The notes beneath the pieces are model-generated. The model made no database searches and was not told the origin of the DNA. It worked only from the letters and a program-made list of their open reading frames with translations. 64,000 nt of DNA from an uncultured Mollicutes bacterium (GTDB taxonomy: Bacteria > Bacillota_I > Bacilli_A > RFN20 > CAG-826): contig UQCQ01000001.1 in assembly GCA_900539595.1 (NCBI GenBank), positions 124,001 through 188,000 of the forward strand, in the 5' to 3' direction. Shown one piece after another: positions 27,681 to 36,088 of the stretch (the stretch's first letter is position 1; each line of letters begins with the position of its first letter). Position numbers and translations under genes: made by a program.

Positions 27681-27780
27681 TATACCCTTTAAGGTATATT
27701 ATCTATTAAACGTTTATATTTTATACCCTATAAGGTATATTTGCTACTATTTACTATGGTTTTATACCTGATAGGGTATA
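27681..27780 (-). promoter_or_regulatory. Three HipB-type operators at exact 41-bp spacing
   Basis: Three 18-bp palindromes at 27681-27698, 27722-27739 and 27763-27780, each of the form TATACC-N6-GGTATA (the third is a one-base variant). Start-to-start spacing is 41 bp both times, close to four helical turns, so all lie on one face of the DNA. The form is close to the TATCC-N8-GGATA operators known for E. coli HipB. Confidence 0.9.
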
Positions 27781-27798
27781 TTTATTATATCTGTTAAA

Positions 27799-27876
27799 CA
27801 CTAAAAAACAGTAAAGATAACACTAAACGCTATTTTTTGTCACTAAACGAAGAAAAATAACACTAAATAACACTAA
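27799..27876. repeat. CACTAA array, 3' side of the AlbA_2 gene
   Basis: Five direct copies of CACTAA(A), at 27799, 27821, 27841, 27861 and 27871. Steps are 22, 20, 20 and 10 bp, that is one or two helical turns. The array lies between the HipB operators and the stop of the AlbA_2 gene, and has a mirror set on the 5' side of that gene. Confidence 0.85.
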
Positions 27877-27977
27877 CTTTGACAAAGACTCCGTAAGAAA
27901 TCAGAAAGCAAAATTTCAGAAACATCTAAACTTCTTAACTCAAAAAACTCGGATTAAATACACGTATTCCCATGCGA

Positions 27978-29453
27978 TTAAACATTTTCCGAATTTTTAA
28001 TCGAGTAGCGGCGATTCTTGATGGAACCTTTGCTTTGAACCAGTCCCTTATTCATCAAGCGGTAAAGATTTTGCTTTGCCGTTGAAACACTATAGCCAAA
28101 ATTCGCGGAAATATCCTTTGCCTTGGACTCCCCGTGCGAAAGCAAGTAGGAGAGAATCATTCGTTCTTTTTCCGTCAGGTTTGGTTGCTTTTTCTCAGGC
28201 TCAATTTCTTGCTGACCTTCCTTTTTGTCCAATCGAATAATGAGCGTCGTCCGATCGGGGGCGTATTCATCAAATAGTTTTGGTTCTTCCAATCCATATG
28301 TCTCGCAAGCACGCAAAATTTTTGGGACGCCACTGCCCGCTCTTTCCCCTACACCGACAAGGCCAAACATCTTTAATATCGTTTTATTTCTCGCATCGGA
28401 TTCTCCACTAACAAACGCCTTTTCAGCGCTAATTCGCAAACTGCCAGGATTTTGAAATTCAATGCGGTCTAAATACTTCTTAACAACCAAGCCGCGAGAA
28501 AAATTAAAATCGGCATTCGATATTGCGTTGCACAGTGCTTCGCGAAGAGCTTGGTGGAGGGGCGTTTCATCAATTCTTTCTAGTCCTTCCATTTGAAAAG
28601 GCACCTTTAGATTCAATGTCATTTTATTGACAACGCGGACATAAAAATCATAGAGATTGCCCGACCAATCCCCAGAATCAGACGTCACGCGATCCGTCCA
28701 ACGTATTTCGTCATCTTCCGAATAATGTTCCTGGTAATCTAAAAAATATTCTGGAAATTCATAAACAATCTTATAGGAATATCCAAACATCAATAAGCCA
28801 GCAATCGTTGGATGATAAGTTTGGTTTTTCCCAATGCGAACGGCACCGATATATTCCAAAAATTTAAGATCATCGCCATTTAAAAATACATGTTCAGGAT
28901 GCAAGGCGCGGAAACGACTTTTATACGAAGCAATGGTTTCAGAGGATAATTCGTTTACCGAAATATCCATAACAATCGCAAGGTCTTGATTTTTATCCCG
29001 TGAATCGCGAAGCATTGCTTTAATCTCCGCCACAGAGCAATGATAATCTCCATCGCCATTCCTACGATAAGTGCCGGTCATAATATTATTGTTAATAAAG
29101 ACGGGTCTACATTCCGCCGGAGCAGGGGCTATTTTGATTTCCAATACAGGATAACCATCGTATTCCAAAGTTCGAATCGCATCCTCCGGAATTAAATTCA
29201 CACTCACTTTTTTAGGGTCGTTCAACAAAGAGAACAAATCGACTTTTATCTTTTCAATATCGTCCTCCGTCAACATGCCGGAAACAATCGTCCCATCATC
29301 CAGTTGTTCTAAACCAAGATAAACGCACCCGCCCTTTGTATTAGAAAAGGCGCTATAAGTTTCAAAAAAACTTTTCGGCAGCCCGCCTTTTGCTTTCTTA
29401 AACTCCAGCTGAATGCCTTCTCTTTGCTGTTTATCAATTTCAAGATGTTCCAT
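27978..29453 (-). CDS. Schlafen AlbA_2-domain / HATPase-like ATP-binding protein with C-terminal winged helix
   Basis: 491 aa. The N-terminal AlbA_2 domain is clear (EGIQLEFKKAKGGLPKSFFETYSAFSNTKGG, then VYLGLEQLDDG). A HATPase_c_4-like region follows (ETPLHQALREALCNAISNADF near 300, NKTILKMFGLVGVGERAGSGVPKI near 360). Residues ~425-485 form a winged helix (LTEKERMILSYLLSHGESKAKDISANFGYSVSTAKQNLYRLM). Such proteins are common as multi-copy regulators or defence-associated factors; the exact job is unknown. AGGAAACAGG precedes the ATG. The gene is bounded on both sides by arrays of CACTAA, which the winged helix could recognise. Confidence 0.85.
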   Translation of the reverse strand: MEHLEIDKQQREGIQLEFKKAKGGLPKSFFETYSAFSNTKGGCVYLGLEQLDDGTIVSGMLTEDDIEKIKVDLFSLLNDPKKVSVNLIPEDAIRTLEYDGYPVLEIKIAPAPAECRPVFINNNIMTGTYRRNGDGDYHCSVAEIKAMLRDSRDKNQDLAIVMDISVNELSSETIASYKSRFRALHPEHVFLNGDDLKFLEYIGAVRIGKNQTYHPTIAGLLMFGYSYKIVYEFPEYFLDYQEHYSEDDEIRWTDRVTSDSGDWSGNLYDFYVRVVNKMTLNLKVPFQMEGLERIDETPLHQALREALCNAISNADFNFSRGLVVKKYLDRIEFQNPGSLRISAEKAFVSGESDARNKTILKMFGLVGVGERAGSGVPKILRACETYGLEEPKLFDEYAPDRTTLIIRLDKKEGQQEIEPEKKQPNLTEKERMILSYLLSHGESKAKDISANFGYSVSTAKQNLYRLMNKGLVQSKGSIKNRRYSIKNSENV

Positions 29454-29481
29454 GACCTGTTTCCTGTTAACAGTATTTTAA

Positions 29482-29569
29482 CACTAAAATTGTCACTAAA
29501 CTATATTCGTTTAACACTAAGAAATTATTTTTAACACTAACCATAAAAAACTAACACTAAATTACTAAA
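29482..29569. repeat. CACTAA array, 5' side of the AlbA_2 gene
   Basis: Copies of CACTAA(A) at 29482, 29494, 29515, 29535 and 29555, plus a one-base variant at 29563. Steps are 12, 21, 20, 20 and 8 bp. Same strand orientation as the array on the other side of the gene. The nearest copy is 29 nt from the start codon, so it should overlap the promoter. Confidence 0.85.
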
Positions 29570-29647
29570 CGGATAATGGTCTATGGTGGCACCATCCCAA
29601 GTGTTCAACCACCCCTGATAAGTATATGTCCAATATGTTTTCAATCC

Positions 29648-29723
29648 TTTTAATCCGTTTTAATCCAAAAACTCGGATTAAAATTATTTTTAACACAGAA
29701 TTGTGGATTAAAATGGATTAAAC
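29648..29723. repeat. TTTTAATCC / GGATTAAAA inverted-repeat cluster
   Basis: TTTTAATCC at 29648 and 29658 (10 bp apart) face GGATTAAA copies at 29675, 29705 and 29715 (the last two again 10 bp apart). A single further CTCGGATTAAA lies on the far side of the AlbA_2 gene near 27947. It sits 3' of the RloB-like gene. No gene in the window is an obvious owner. Confidence 0.7.
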
Positions 29724-29768
29724 AGTTCGGGCGAACCAAAGACTCAACTCGCGCTTGATTGTCGCGAA

Positions 29769-30449
29769 TTACATCGCGTCGATTAACAAGTGAATTCTTT
29801 CAAAGAATCCTTCATCGCCATCTCGCAAAGCGATAAGCAATGGCAATAAATTTCCGCCCGGCAATTCTTCTTTGTAATTTTGAGGTAATTTCTCCGCATT
29901 GCTTAGCAAATCGGAATACCTGTGCGGGTCATTAATAACGGAATACTTCATGATGTCCAGTTGCCATTTGCTGGCATCGTAAAATGATTTCGTCTTTCTT
30001 CCCTTTTCATCCGTTTTATTCGAGGAGATTTGTTCCCAATATCGATGCACGTATATCGTATTTGCCGTCTTAGAGGTGCAAGTTAAGGAAACCTGAGGAA
30101 GTTCATCCATGGCCAACAGGAAATACTGCAAAATATTGGGGTTCGTACAGAAACTGACCGCGTCTACGACCATTGCTTCGCCCAGAATAGAAAGAAGCTG
30201 TTTTCTCGTAATATTGAACGGGGAATTTCTTTCTGAAACTCGATTATCCACATCGTAAACGCATAAGACGCAGTCGAATAATTCACCTTCACGAAGAGCA
30301 GAAAGGAAGGCGTTTGCAATCCCTCCGTATCCTCTTGAATTCTCTACATCAATCACAAACTTTTCATGGATTCCAACCGTTTTAACCACGTCAAAAAACG
30401 CTTCTTCTTCATTCCCCTCCACAATGATTTTGACGTAATACTTATCCAC
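29769..30449 (-). CDS. RloB/TOPRIM-like protein of an ATPase-nuclease defence pair
   Basis: 226 aa. The start IIVEGNEEEAFF and the later LCVYDVDNR match a TOPRIM-type fold (conserved Glu, then DxD) as in RloB/AriB-like partners of AAA ATPases. It starts at a GTG (30447-30449) 3 nt after the ATPase stop, with GAGGAAT as ribosome site. Such pairs are linked to abortive-infection responses in which the ATPase holds and releases a toprim effector (PARIS) or works in RloA/RloB-type islands attached to restriction systems. Which of these it is cannot be settled by eye. Confidence 0.75.
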   Translation of the reverse strand: MDKYYVKIIVEGNEEEAFFDVVKTVGIHEKFVIDVENSRGYGGIANAFLSALREGELFDCVLCVYDVDNRVSERNSPFNITRKQLLSILGEAMVVDAVSFCTNPNILQYFLLAMDELPQVSLTCTSKTANTIYVHRYWEQISSNKTDEKGRKTKSFYDASKWQLDIMKYSVINDPHRYSDLLSNAEKLPQNYKEELPGGNLLPLLIALRDGDEGFFERIHLLIDAM

Positions 30450-30452
30450 GCA

Positions 30453-31715
30453 TTATTCCTCGCGAATCGAAGAAAGGGTCTTCATGAAATTCGGGGTAGG
30501 AACATACCCGAATTCGCCTTTGTTATAATGTTTCAATAAGTCTTCCGCGCTTCGAGGGCCTCCTTCTTTAACGGGTGCGTCTTTTAGGCAAAATAGTTTG
30601 CTTGTTAACTCCTCGTCACGGAAGGAAAAATAAATCTGGTCTTTGCGCATCATATGCTTGCAGGAAATCAGTTCTAAATCGTGCGCGGTAAATAAAAGTT
30701 GCCCCTTCTCATTGGCAAAACTATTGAATGCAGAAAGAATTGCTCTCGACAATTTGAAATGCAAGCCGTTATCCAATTCATCAATAATCAAAGTTTTGCC
30801 TTCCACGATCGTCTCATAAACATAGGAAGCGATGGCCTCCATCTTTTTCGTTCCCGTAGAATCAAATAAAATCGATGGAACGGATTTACCATGATATTTT
30901 GTAAATAATTTTAGTTGGTCTAACGCATCTACTTTTTCCAGAACTTCTTCCTTGAGAGGTTCGTTGTTTTCCCCTTTCATGACAGCTTTTTCGTTATAGA
31001 AAAAATCTTCCACGGACAAATCGGCATGTTTAATAAACTCCAAAATGAATTTCTTCTTTTTGCCATCTTTTCCCTTTAGGGCATTAATCGTCTTTTCAAT
31101 GGGGATGTTATAAAGCTCAATGATCTCGAGCGAATTGGCAAAAGAAACAAAAGAATCAAGATAAGGACTTAATTCCTGGAAAGTATCGTTATTTAACGAA
31201 ACACAATAAAGGAATGGCTTTTTCGAAGGCAATAAGGGCAATAAGTTGGAATACTCTTCCCCCAGCACTTTAAGCACTCCTTCCCCGTTGTCCCTTAAAT
31301 AGACGGTTTTCGTCAACGGGGCACCCGTTTCGTAATAGGTGATTTCACATAGACTTTCCTTGGTGATTTCGCCTTTAAAGCTGTCGTAAGTGCAAGAATA
31401 TTTCATCCAATTTTTATCTACGTCCGTCTTATAAGTGATGGAGAAATCACTAAGGGGGAAGTCGTCGAAAATTTCTTTGTTAAAAGGGATGTTTTCTCCC
31501 CCTAGAAAAAGACTTTTTAAAAGGCGAAATAAAGCCAAAACGTTAGTCTTCCCAATGTTGTTCTGTCCATAAAGGCTAAGCGACTTTAATACGTTGCGGT
31601 TTAAAACGTCCACGTAATTGGATCCCAATCGTTTAATCCTCGCATCCGCAGAAAAAGATAAAACGTTTTCGCTCTTGAACATCTTATAGTCGTTGAATTT
31701 CAATTCCAAAATCAT
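30453..31715 (-). CDS. RloA/AriA-like ABC-type AAA ATPase
   Basis: 420 aa from the ATG that has GGGGAG 7 nt upstream (an in-frame TTG inside that site gives a slightly longer form). It begins MILELKFNDYKMFKSENVLSF, the usual start of SMC/ABC-like AAA_15/AAA_21 ATPases, then YGQNNIGKTNVLALFRLLK as Walker A; near the end LIIDELDNGLHFKLSRAIL is the Walker B/D-loop and LLFTAHDLELI the switch region. It forms an operon with the TOPRIM-like gene. Promoter-overlapping inverted repeat at 31756-31778 suggests self-control. Confidence 0.82.
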   Translation of the reverse strand: MILELKFNDYKMFKSENVLSFSADARIKRLGSNYVDVLNRNVLKSLSLYGQNNIGKTNVLALFRLLKSLFLGGENIPFNKEIFDDFPLSDFSITYKTDVDKNWMKYSCTYDSFKGEITKESLCEITYYETGAPLTKTVYLRDNGEGVLKVLGEEYSNLLPLLPSKKPFLYCVSLNNDTFQELSPYLDSFVSFANSLEIIELYNIPIEKTINALKGKDGKKKKFILEFIKHADLSVEDFFYNEKAVMKGENNEPLKEEVLEKVDALDQLKLFTKYHGKSVPSILFDSTGTKKMEAIASYVYETIVEGKTLIIDELDNGLHFKLSRAILSAFNSFANEKGQLLFTAHDLELISCKHMMRKDQIYFSFRDEELTSKLFCLKDAPVKEGGPRSAEDLLKHYNKGEFGYVPTPNFMKTLSSIREE

Positions 31716-31755
31716 AGGAAGTCTCCCCAAGTATTATCATAACATAGTATTACAT

Positions 31756-31778
31756 TTTGTGCGTATTTTTTGCACAAA
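31756..31778 (-). promoter_or_regulatory. Inverted repeat overlapping the promoter of the RloA/RloB-like operon
   Basis: TTTGTGC / GCACAAA with a 9-nt spacer, 41 nt upstream of the ATPase start. On the minus strand the left arm provides a TTGTGC that is 17 nt from TGTAAT, a plausible -35/-10 pair, so a bound protein would block the promoter. Confidence 0.5.
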
Positions 31779-31984
31779 GATTAAATTTGCTAAAACGGGC
31801 CACAATCTCCAAATGCTAAGAAACCATTCAATTTATCGCCCGGAAACGGGTTAGTAAAAGTCGACCGCCCTTTCCCTTTGAACCACCCATGTAACAAAAC
31901 CAGCCAAGAATGGTTCGGGGCATTCGTCGGTTTCTTTTTTCAAACGATTACAATCAAACTTGAACATGAAAGGAGCGTCGATCC

Positions 31985-33214
31985 ATGGCTTTAACTAGCA
32001 CCAAAAAGCGGAACATCCTTTTCATCCTCCTTTGCTTTTTGGCCTATACTAGCTCCTACTTATTGAAACTCAGTTACAACGCGAACATCGTTTGCTTTGA
32101 AGATGAATTCAGAATCACCCACGCGGAGGCGGGAGTCGTCACCACGTTCTTTTTCTTTTCCTATGGATCCGTTCAGATTCTCCACGGGATCTTCGTTAAG
32201 AAGTATCCTCTTCGTTTTGTCATCCCAGGGGCGATTTTATTAGGATGCATCCTAAACCTCCTCACCGCCCTTTCCCCAACCTTTGCCCCCATCAAATACT
32301 ACTGGCTTTTGGATGGGGCCATTTTGTCCGTCCTTTGGCCATCCTGTGTTCGCGCTTTATCGGAAAATATCGAGGAGGGGTATCGAAATAAGGCCATTAT
32401 GGTCATGGGATTATGTACAGCAGTTGGCACCATCCTCGTCTATCTTTTAAGCGCCTTATTCACTGCGATCGCCCATTACAAAATCATCTTTTATGTCGGA
32501 ATCGGAATCGGTTTGCTCATCGCCTTGTCCTGGTTCTTCTTTTTTCCCCTTTTAACCATGCCGGTAGAACAAAAGGAAACCAAGCAAACCTCTATTTCTA
32601 AACCGAAAAACGATGGGACGTTCCTCCTTCTTGTTATCGTTTTAGCCGTCTTATGCGTTGTATCCACCTTTGCTCGCGATGGGATTTCCACGTGGTTCCC
32701 GTCTCTTCTCAAGGAGGGGTTTGGGGTGCCCGATTCCTATAGCATCCTCATCACCATTCTTCTTCCGATTGGTCAATTCGCCGGAAGCGTGCTTTCCGTT
32801 GTTCTCGGCAATCTCATGAAGAACCGCACCCTTCTATGCGGCCTTACTTTCTTGGTATCCTCGCTTCTAGTTGGAATCTACCTTTTCTTTGGTTCTTCTT
32901 CCTTGGTTCTTTGCATCGCGATGTTTGGTTTATCGAGCTTATGCTTTGCCATCATCGTGAACGTCACCACCAGCATGATTCCCCTAGAATGGGGGAAAGA
33001 AAGAAATTCTGGTTTCTATGCAGCCTTGTTCAACGGATTCTGCTATTTAGGATCGACTGCGTCTTCTTATGGGTTAGGCGCTTTAGCCGATCATTATGGC
33101 TGGAACAAAGCAACCCTGGTCATTGAAATTGCCTTAATCCTCGCATCGATTCTTGGAATCCTGTGGCCTGTCCTCCACGGTTGGATTTCCAAAACCAAAA
33201 AATCTGTCGAATGA
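31985..33214 (+). CDS. Major facilitator superfamily transporter
   Basis: 409 aa, about 12 membrane helices and no signal peptide. The N-terminal part (SYLLKLSYNANIVCFEDEFRITHAEAGVVTTFFFFSYG) resembles the organophosphate:Pi antiporter branch (GlpT/UhpT-like), though substrate choice cannot be read. GAAAGGAG lies before the ATG. It is alone among defence-type genes and converges with the unit B ATPase gene; the 3' palindrome of unit B begins 8 nt after its stop codon. Confidence 0.88.
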   Translation: MALTSTKKRNILFILLCFLAYTSSYLLKLSYNANIVCFEDEFRITHAEAGVVTTFFFFSYGSVQILHGIFVKKYPLRFVIPGAILLGCILNLLTALSPTFAPIKYYWLLDGAILSVLWPSCVRALSENIEEGYRNKAIMVMGLCTAVGTILVYLLSALFTAIAHYKIIFYVGIGIGLLIALSWFFFFPLLTMPVEQKETKQTSISKPKNDGTFLLLVIVLAVLCVVSTFARDGISTWFPSLLKEGFGVPDSYSILITILLPIGQFAGSVLSVVLGNLMKNRTLLCGLTFLVSSLLVGIYLFFGSSSLVLCIAMFGLSSLCFAIIVNVTTSMIPLEWGKERNSGFYAALFNGFCYLGSTASSYGLGALADHYGWNKATLVIEIALILASILGILWPVLHGWISKTKKSVE

Positions 33215-33221
33215 TTAAGCA

Positions 33222-33262
33222 AAAAGTTGTCTTTTTTGGAGTAGTACTCCGTTTTAGCCAAC
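33222..33262. repeat. Palindromic repeat type B, copy at the 3' end of the 33264-34538 ATPase gene
   Basis: Outer arm AAAAGTTGTCT, T-tract, inner arms GGAGT / ACTCC with a 3-nt core, T-tract, then a partly decayed right outer arm (AGCCAAC). It ends 2 nt before the ATPase stop codon. Compared over 45 positions with the copy at 34590-34634, 41 are identical, in the same orientation. Confidence 0.88.
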
Positions 33263-33263
33263 A

Positions 33264-34538
33264 TTAGATATATTCAAGGGGCAAGCAAACGAGGTTATCG
33301 CGAAGATAGAGCTTTTCCGGATAGGAACATAGAATAACGCCCATCCCGCGATGGGTTCCCAAATCTTTGTCCAACACGTCGAATTCTTTGGCCATGGCCG
33401 CCTTGGGCGAACGCGTCTCCTTGATTTCAATGGGGTATAAGGTATCCCCTTCCTTGATAATGAAATCAATCTCTCCTTCTACTTCCGAATAGACCTCAAT
33501 TCCATCCACGTCGGCCCTCTTTTTCTTTTTATCCTTGCCCCGATAGTAATAGATGGAAAAATCATATTTCTCTCCCGCGTTGGAGAAGCTTTTAATCAAT
33601 TCGTTCACGACGAATGTTTCATAAAGCGCGCCTGACATATTGCCGTTTCTCGCGGTTTCAGGGGTCAACCACCTTGTTAAATAGCAAACGAGCCCCGTAT
33701 CCCGGAAATAAAGTTTGGGAGATTTTATCGCCCGATTTAAGGCAGAGGAGGAATAGGGCTTTAAAAGATAAACAATTCCCGACCGAACGAGGATTCCTGT
33801 CCAAGACAAGATCGTTTTCTCATCCACGCCGACCTCACTGGCGAGACTGGAATAATTGATGACGTTGCCCGTTCGGGCTGCAAGTGCGGTCAAAAATTTC
33901 GTAAACGCCATGGAATTTTGAGTTTTTATTAATTCGAAAACGTCCTTTTCCAAATAAGTATCGATGTAGGAGGCGTAGAAATCGCCCCATTCCTTATCAG
34001 GGTTTTCGTAAAGTTCAGGATATTGGCCGCGGTGTATTTTTTCCCAAATATCGCCATAGCTTTTTAAGCACTTTTCCCGTTCGTTCAAATAAGATTCCGT
34101 TGGGATAAAATGCCGATTAAAATCCACGTCGTAAATTTCGCGGAGGGACAGCCCGGATAATTCGTTGACGCTGATTCGACCCGCCAAGGTTTCTTCCCCT
34201 TGATGCAACCTTAAAATTTGGCTGCCGGAAAGAATGTAGGATCCATACCCTAAATGATTGGTGTCGACATTATCTTTAATCGCCTCGAAAATTGTATCGA
34301 CTTTTTGAGCCTCGTCGATATAAAGAGGGGTTCCCTGATGGGATAAGAAAAGAGCCTCGTCGTTTTTCACGGTCTCCCGAACCATTCGATTATCAAAATT
34401 AATCCGTCTCACATCGGGGAACAGATGTTCGCATAAGGTGGATTTCCCTACCTGTCTTGCCCCATTGACAGACAAAACAATGTTGTTTTTGAACCGACGT
34501 TCCAGAATGGGAACGAGATGCCTTTTGATTTTATACAT
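33264..34538 (-). CDS. AAA_14-DUF4143 ATPase (unit B)
   Basis: 424 aa. Walker A GARQVGKST near residue 25, Walker B PLYIDEAQK near 75, sensor-like LSGSQILRL near 105. DUF4143 winged-helix segment INYSSLASEVGVDEKTILSWTGILVRSGI near 225-255. The C-terminus has a full PD-(D/E)XK pattern GEIDFIIKEGDTLYPIEIKE near 360-380, so a nuclease-like site could be active. A GAGAGGT stretch precedes the ATG. It is bracketed by two direct copies of palindrome B and is followed on the other strand by the MFS gene. Biological role unknown. Confidence 0.92.
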   Translation of the reverse strand: MYKIKRHLVPILERRFKNNIVLSVNGARQVGKSTLCEHLFPDVRRINFDNRMVRETVKNDEALFLSHQGTPLYIDEAQKVDTIFEAIKDNVDTNHLGYGSYILSGSQILRLHQGEETLAGRISVNELSGLSLREIYDVDFNRHFIPTESYLNEREKCLKSYGDIWEKIHRGQYPELYENPDKEWGDFYASYIDTYLEKDVFELIKTQNSMAFTKFLTALAARTGNVINYSSLASEVGVDEKTILSWTGILVRSGIVYLLKPYSSSALNRAIKSPKLYFRDTGLVCYLTRWLTPETARNGNMSGALYETFVVNELIKSFSNAGEKYDFSIYYYRGKDKKKKRADVDGIEVYSEVEGEIDFIIKEGDTLYPIEIKETRSPKAAMAKEFDVLDKDLGTHRGMGVILCSYPEKLYLRDNLVCLPLEYI

Positions 34539-34589
34539 TTCGCGTACCTCTCACCCATATTTTATAACCAAAATCCGTATTCATAAATA

Positions 34590-34634
34590 AAAAGTTGTCT
34601 TTTTTGGAGTCGTACTCCGTTTTAGACAACTTTT
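34590..34634. repeat. Palindromic repeat type B, intact copy between two ATPase genes
   Basis: Perfect outer arms AAAAGTTGTCT / AGACAACTTTT (11 bp), T-tracts, and inner arms GGAGT / ACTCC around CGT, 45 bp in all. It is 52 nt upstream of the unit B start codon and 7 nt past the unit C stop codon. Its inner part, read in reverse (AAAACGGAGT), is shared with the type C palindrome on the other side of unit C. Confidence 0.92.
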
Positions 34635-34640
34635 ATTTTA

Positions 34641-35897
34641 TTAGATGCCGATCCAATGAGCCGGGAAAGCATAAGCAACATCATTGATGGGGCGAATGAC
34701 ATCCGTCGTATCGATGACAAGACCCGGTAGAATCGGCAAACCATATTTATCCAACACGTCCCAATTTTTCGTAGGACGATTCGGACTCGATGACTTTTTG
34801 ATTTCCATGGGGAAAATTTTTCCTTCTTCTACATACAAGAGGTCGATTTCTTTTTGATCGATATCTCGATAATAGAACAGGCAATCTTCAATTCTTTTTC
34901 CGAAATTTCGAAGATTTTTCACGATTTCGGCAACGCAATAGGTTTCGAAAAATGCGCCAGACATTGCCCCCGATTCCATCATCGCTCCACTAGGCCATCC
35001 GCAAAGCGATGCGGCTAACCCTGTATCCAAAAAATAGAATTTCGGGGCCTTGATGATGCGTCGATTCACATTGCACATAAAAGGCTGAAGCAAAATAGCT
35101 ATGCCAGAGCTAACCAAAACGGATATCCAACTTTTGATGGTATTTGCATCCATGCCAAGAAGGTTTCCAATATCTTTGTAAACAATTTGTTGCCCTGTGC
35201 GGAACGCCATAATCTTCATGAAATCGCGGAAACGAATTTCGTTCTCTGGTTTAATGATGGTTTTGATGTCCTTTTCGATATAAGAATCAATGTAAGAAGG
35301 ATAATAAACCTCGTTCTCACTGACTCCTTTGACTACATCCGGCATAAAACCCCGTTTCATATCGTTGAAAAGTTGCGTTCGGGTTCTTGGTGGAACATTG
35401 GCTTTGATAGCTCTTTTCAATAGAGTTGGAATGTCATTGCAAAAAAGATTTTCGGAACGACCCAAAATTTCGCATTGGTCCAAGTAACCCATTTCGACGA
35501 ATCCGGTTCTACCCGCGAGCGACTCCGAAACCAATTTGGTTAATTCGAAACGGCTAGATCCGGTGAGAACATACATCAATTCCGGCTCTTGGCCGTTCCT
35601 ATCCCAGGTTTTTCTTTGCTGATCGATCCGAGCTTTAATTTCGTCAACAAGAACGGGGGCTTTTTGCACTTCATCGATAATAAGGGGCCACCCATATAAA
35701 TCTAAAAAGGAGGCAGGATTTTGAATAGCGAGGGAGCGATCGGAAATGTTATCGAGATTTACTTGACGAAAACGATCGCCAAAAAGTTTTTCTGCCGTTG
35801 TGGATTTCCCGACTTGTCTTGGACCATAAATCGTTACACAGGGAAAGGAGCGTGCATTTCTTTCAATCCACCCTTCAATCGTTCTTTTAATATACAT
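34641..35897 (-). CDS. AAA_14-DUF4143 ATPase (unit C)
   Basis: 418 aa from the ATG at 35895-35897, which has AGGAGG 6 nt upstream; the ORF could extend to 35933, but that would place the start inside the palindrome. Walker A GPRQVGKST, Walker B PLIIDEVQK, LTGSSRFEL; winged-helix part IVYKDIGNLLGMDANTIKSWISVLVSSGI; PD-(D/E)XK pattern KEIDLLYVEEGKIFPMEIKK. Very similar along its length to unit D at 38898-40154 (shared AEKLFG/DALFG region, DEVQKAP, QRKTW), so these are recent paralogues. Flanked by palindrome B on its 3' side and palindrome C on its 5' side. Confidence 0.92.
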   Translation of the reverse strand: MYIKRTIEGWIERNARSFPCVTIYGPRQVGKSTTAEKLFGDRFRQVNLDNISDRSLAIQNPASFLDLYGWPLIIDEVQKAPVLVDEIKARIDQQRKTWDRNGQEPELMYVLTGSSRFELTKLVSESLAGRTGFVEMGYLDQCEILGRSENLFCNDIPTLLKRAIKANVPPRTRTQLFNDMKRGFMPDVVKGVSENEVYYPSYIDSYIEKDIKTIIKPENEIRFRDFMKIMAFRTGQQIVYKDIGNLLGMDANTIKSWISVLVSSGIAILLQPFMCNVNRRIIKAPKFYFLDTGLAASLCGWPSGAMMESGAMSGAFFETYCVAEIVKNLRNFGKRIEDCLFYYRDIDQKEIDLLYVEEGKIFPMEIKKSSSPNRPTKNWDVLDKYGLPILPGLVIDTTDVIRPINDVAYAFPAHWIGI

Positions 35898-35912
35898 TTG
35901 CATCCTCCTTTT

Positions 35913-35946
35913 GCGGTCAAAACGGAGTGCCATTCCGTTTTTACCG
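35913..35946. repeat. Palindromic repeat type C, promoter-proximal copy
   Basis: GCGGT-C-AAAACGGA, 7-nt core, TCCGTTTT-T-ACCG. It begins 16 nt upstream of the unit C start codon, where it should overlap the ribosome site or promoter. A copy 176 bp further on (36089) matches at 31 of 34 positions in the same orientation. Confidence 0.9.
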
Positions 35947-36088
35947 AATTATAACTGAATATACCCCATAATAAAAGAGGGTGATTAGGAACAGGCTATC
36001 TAAAGGATAAATTCAATTTTTATCGTGCTTTTATCGTTACTTAATTACTTCAATTTTGGAAAAGTATCCCTTGAGCATAAGTATTATA

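Noticed and set aside
27799..29569. CACTAA arrays as a possible CRISPR array
   Set aside because: Boxes are 6-7 bp with 10-20 bp steps, no conserved long repeat, no unique spacers of equal size and no cas genes.
29769..31715. Firm naming as PARIS (ariAB)
   Set aside because: Size and order fit, but the TOPRIM partner could be RloB instead of DUF4435; motifs by eye cannot separate these.
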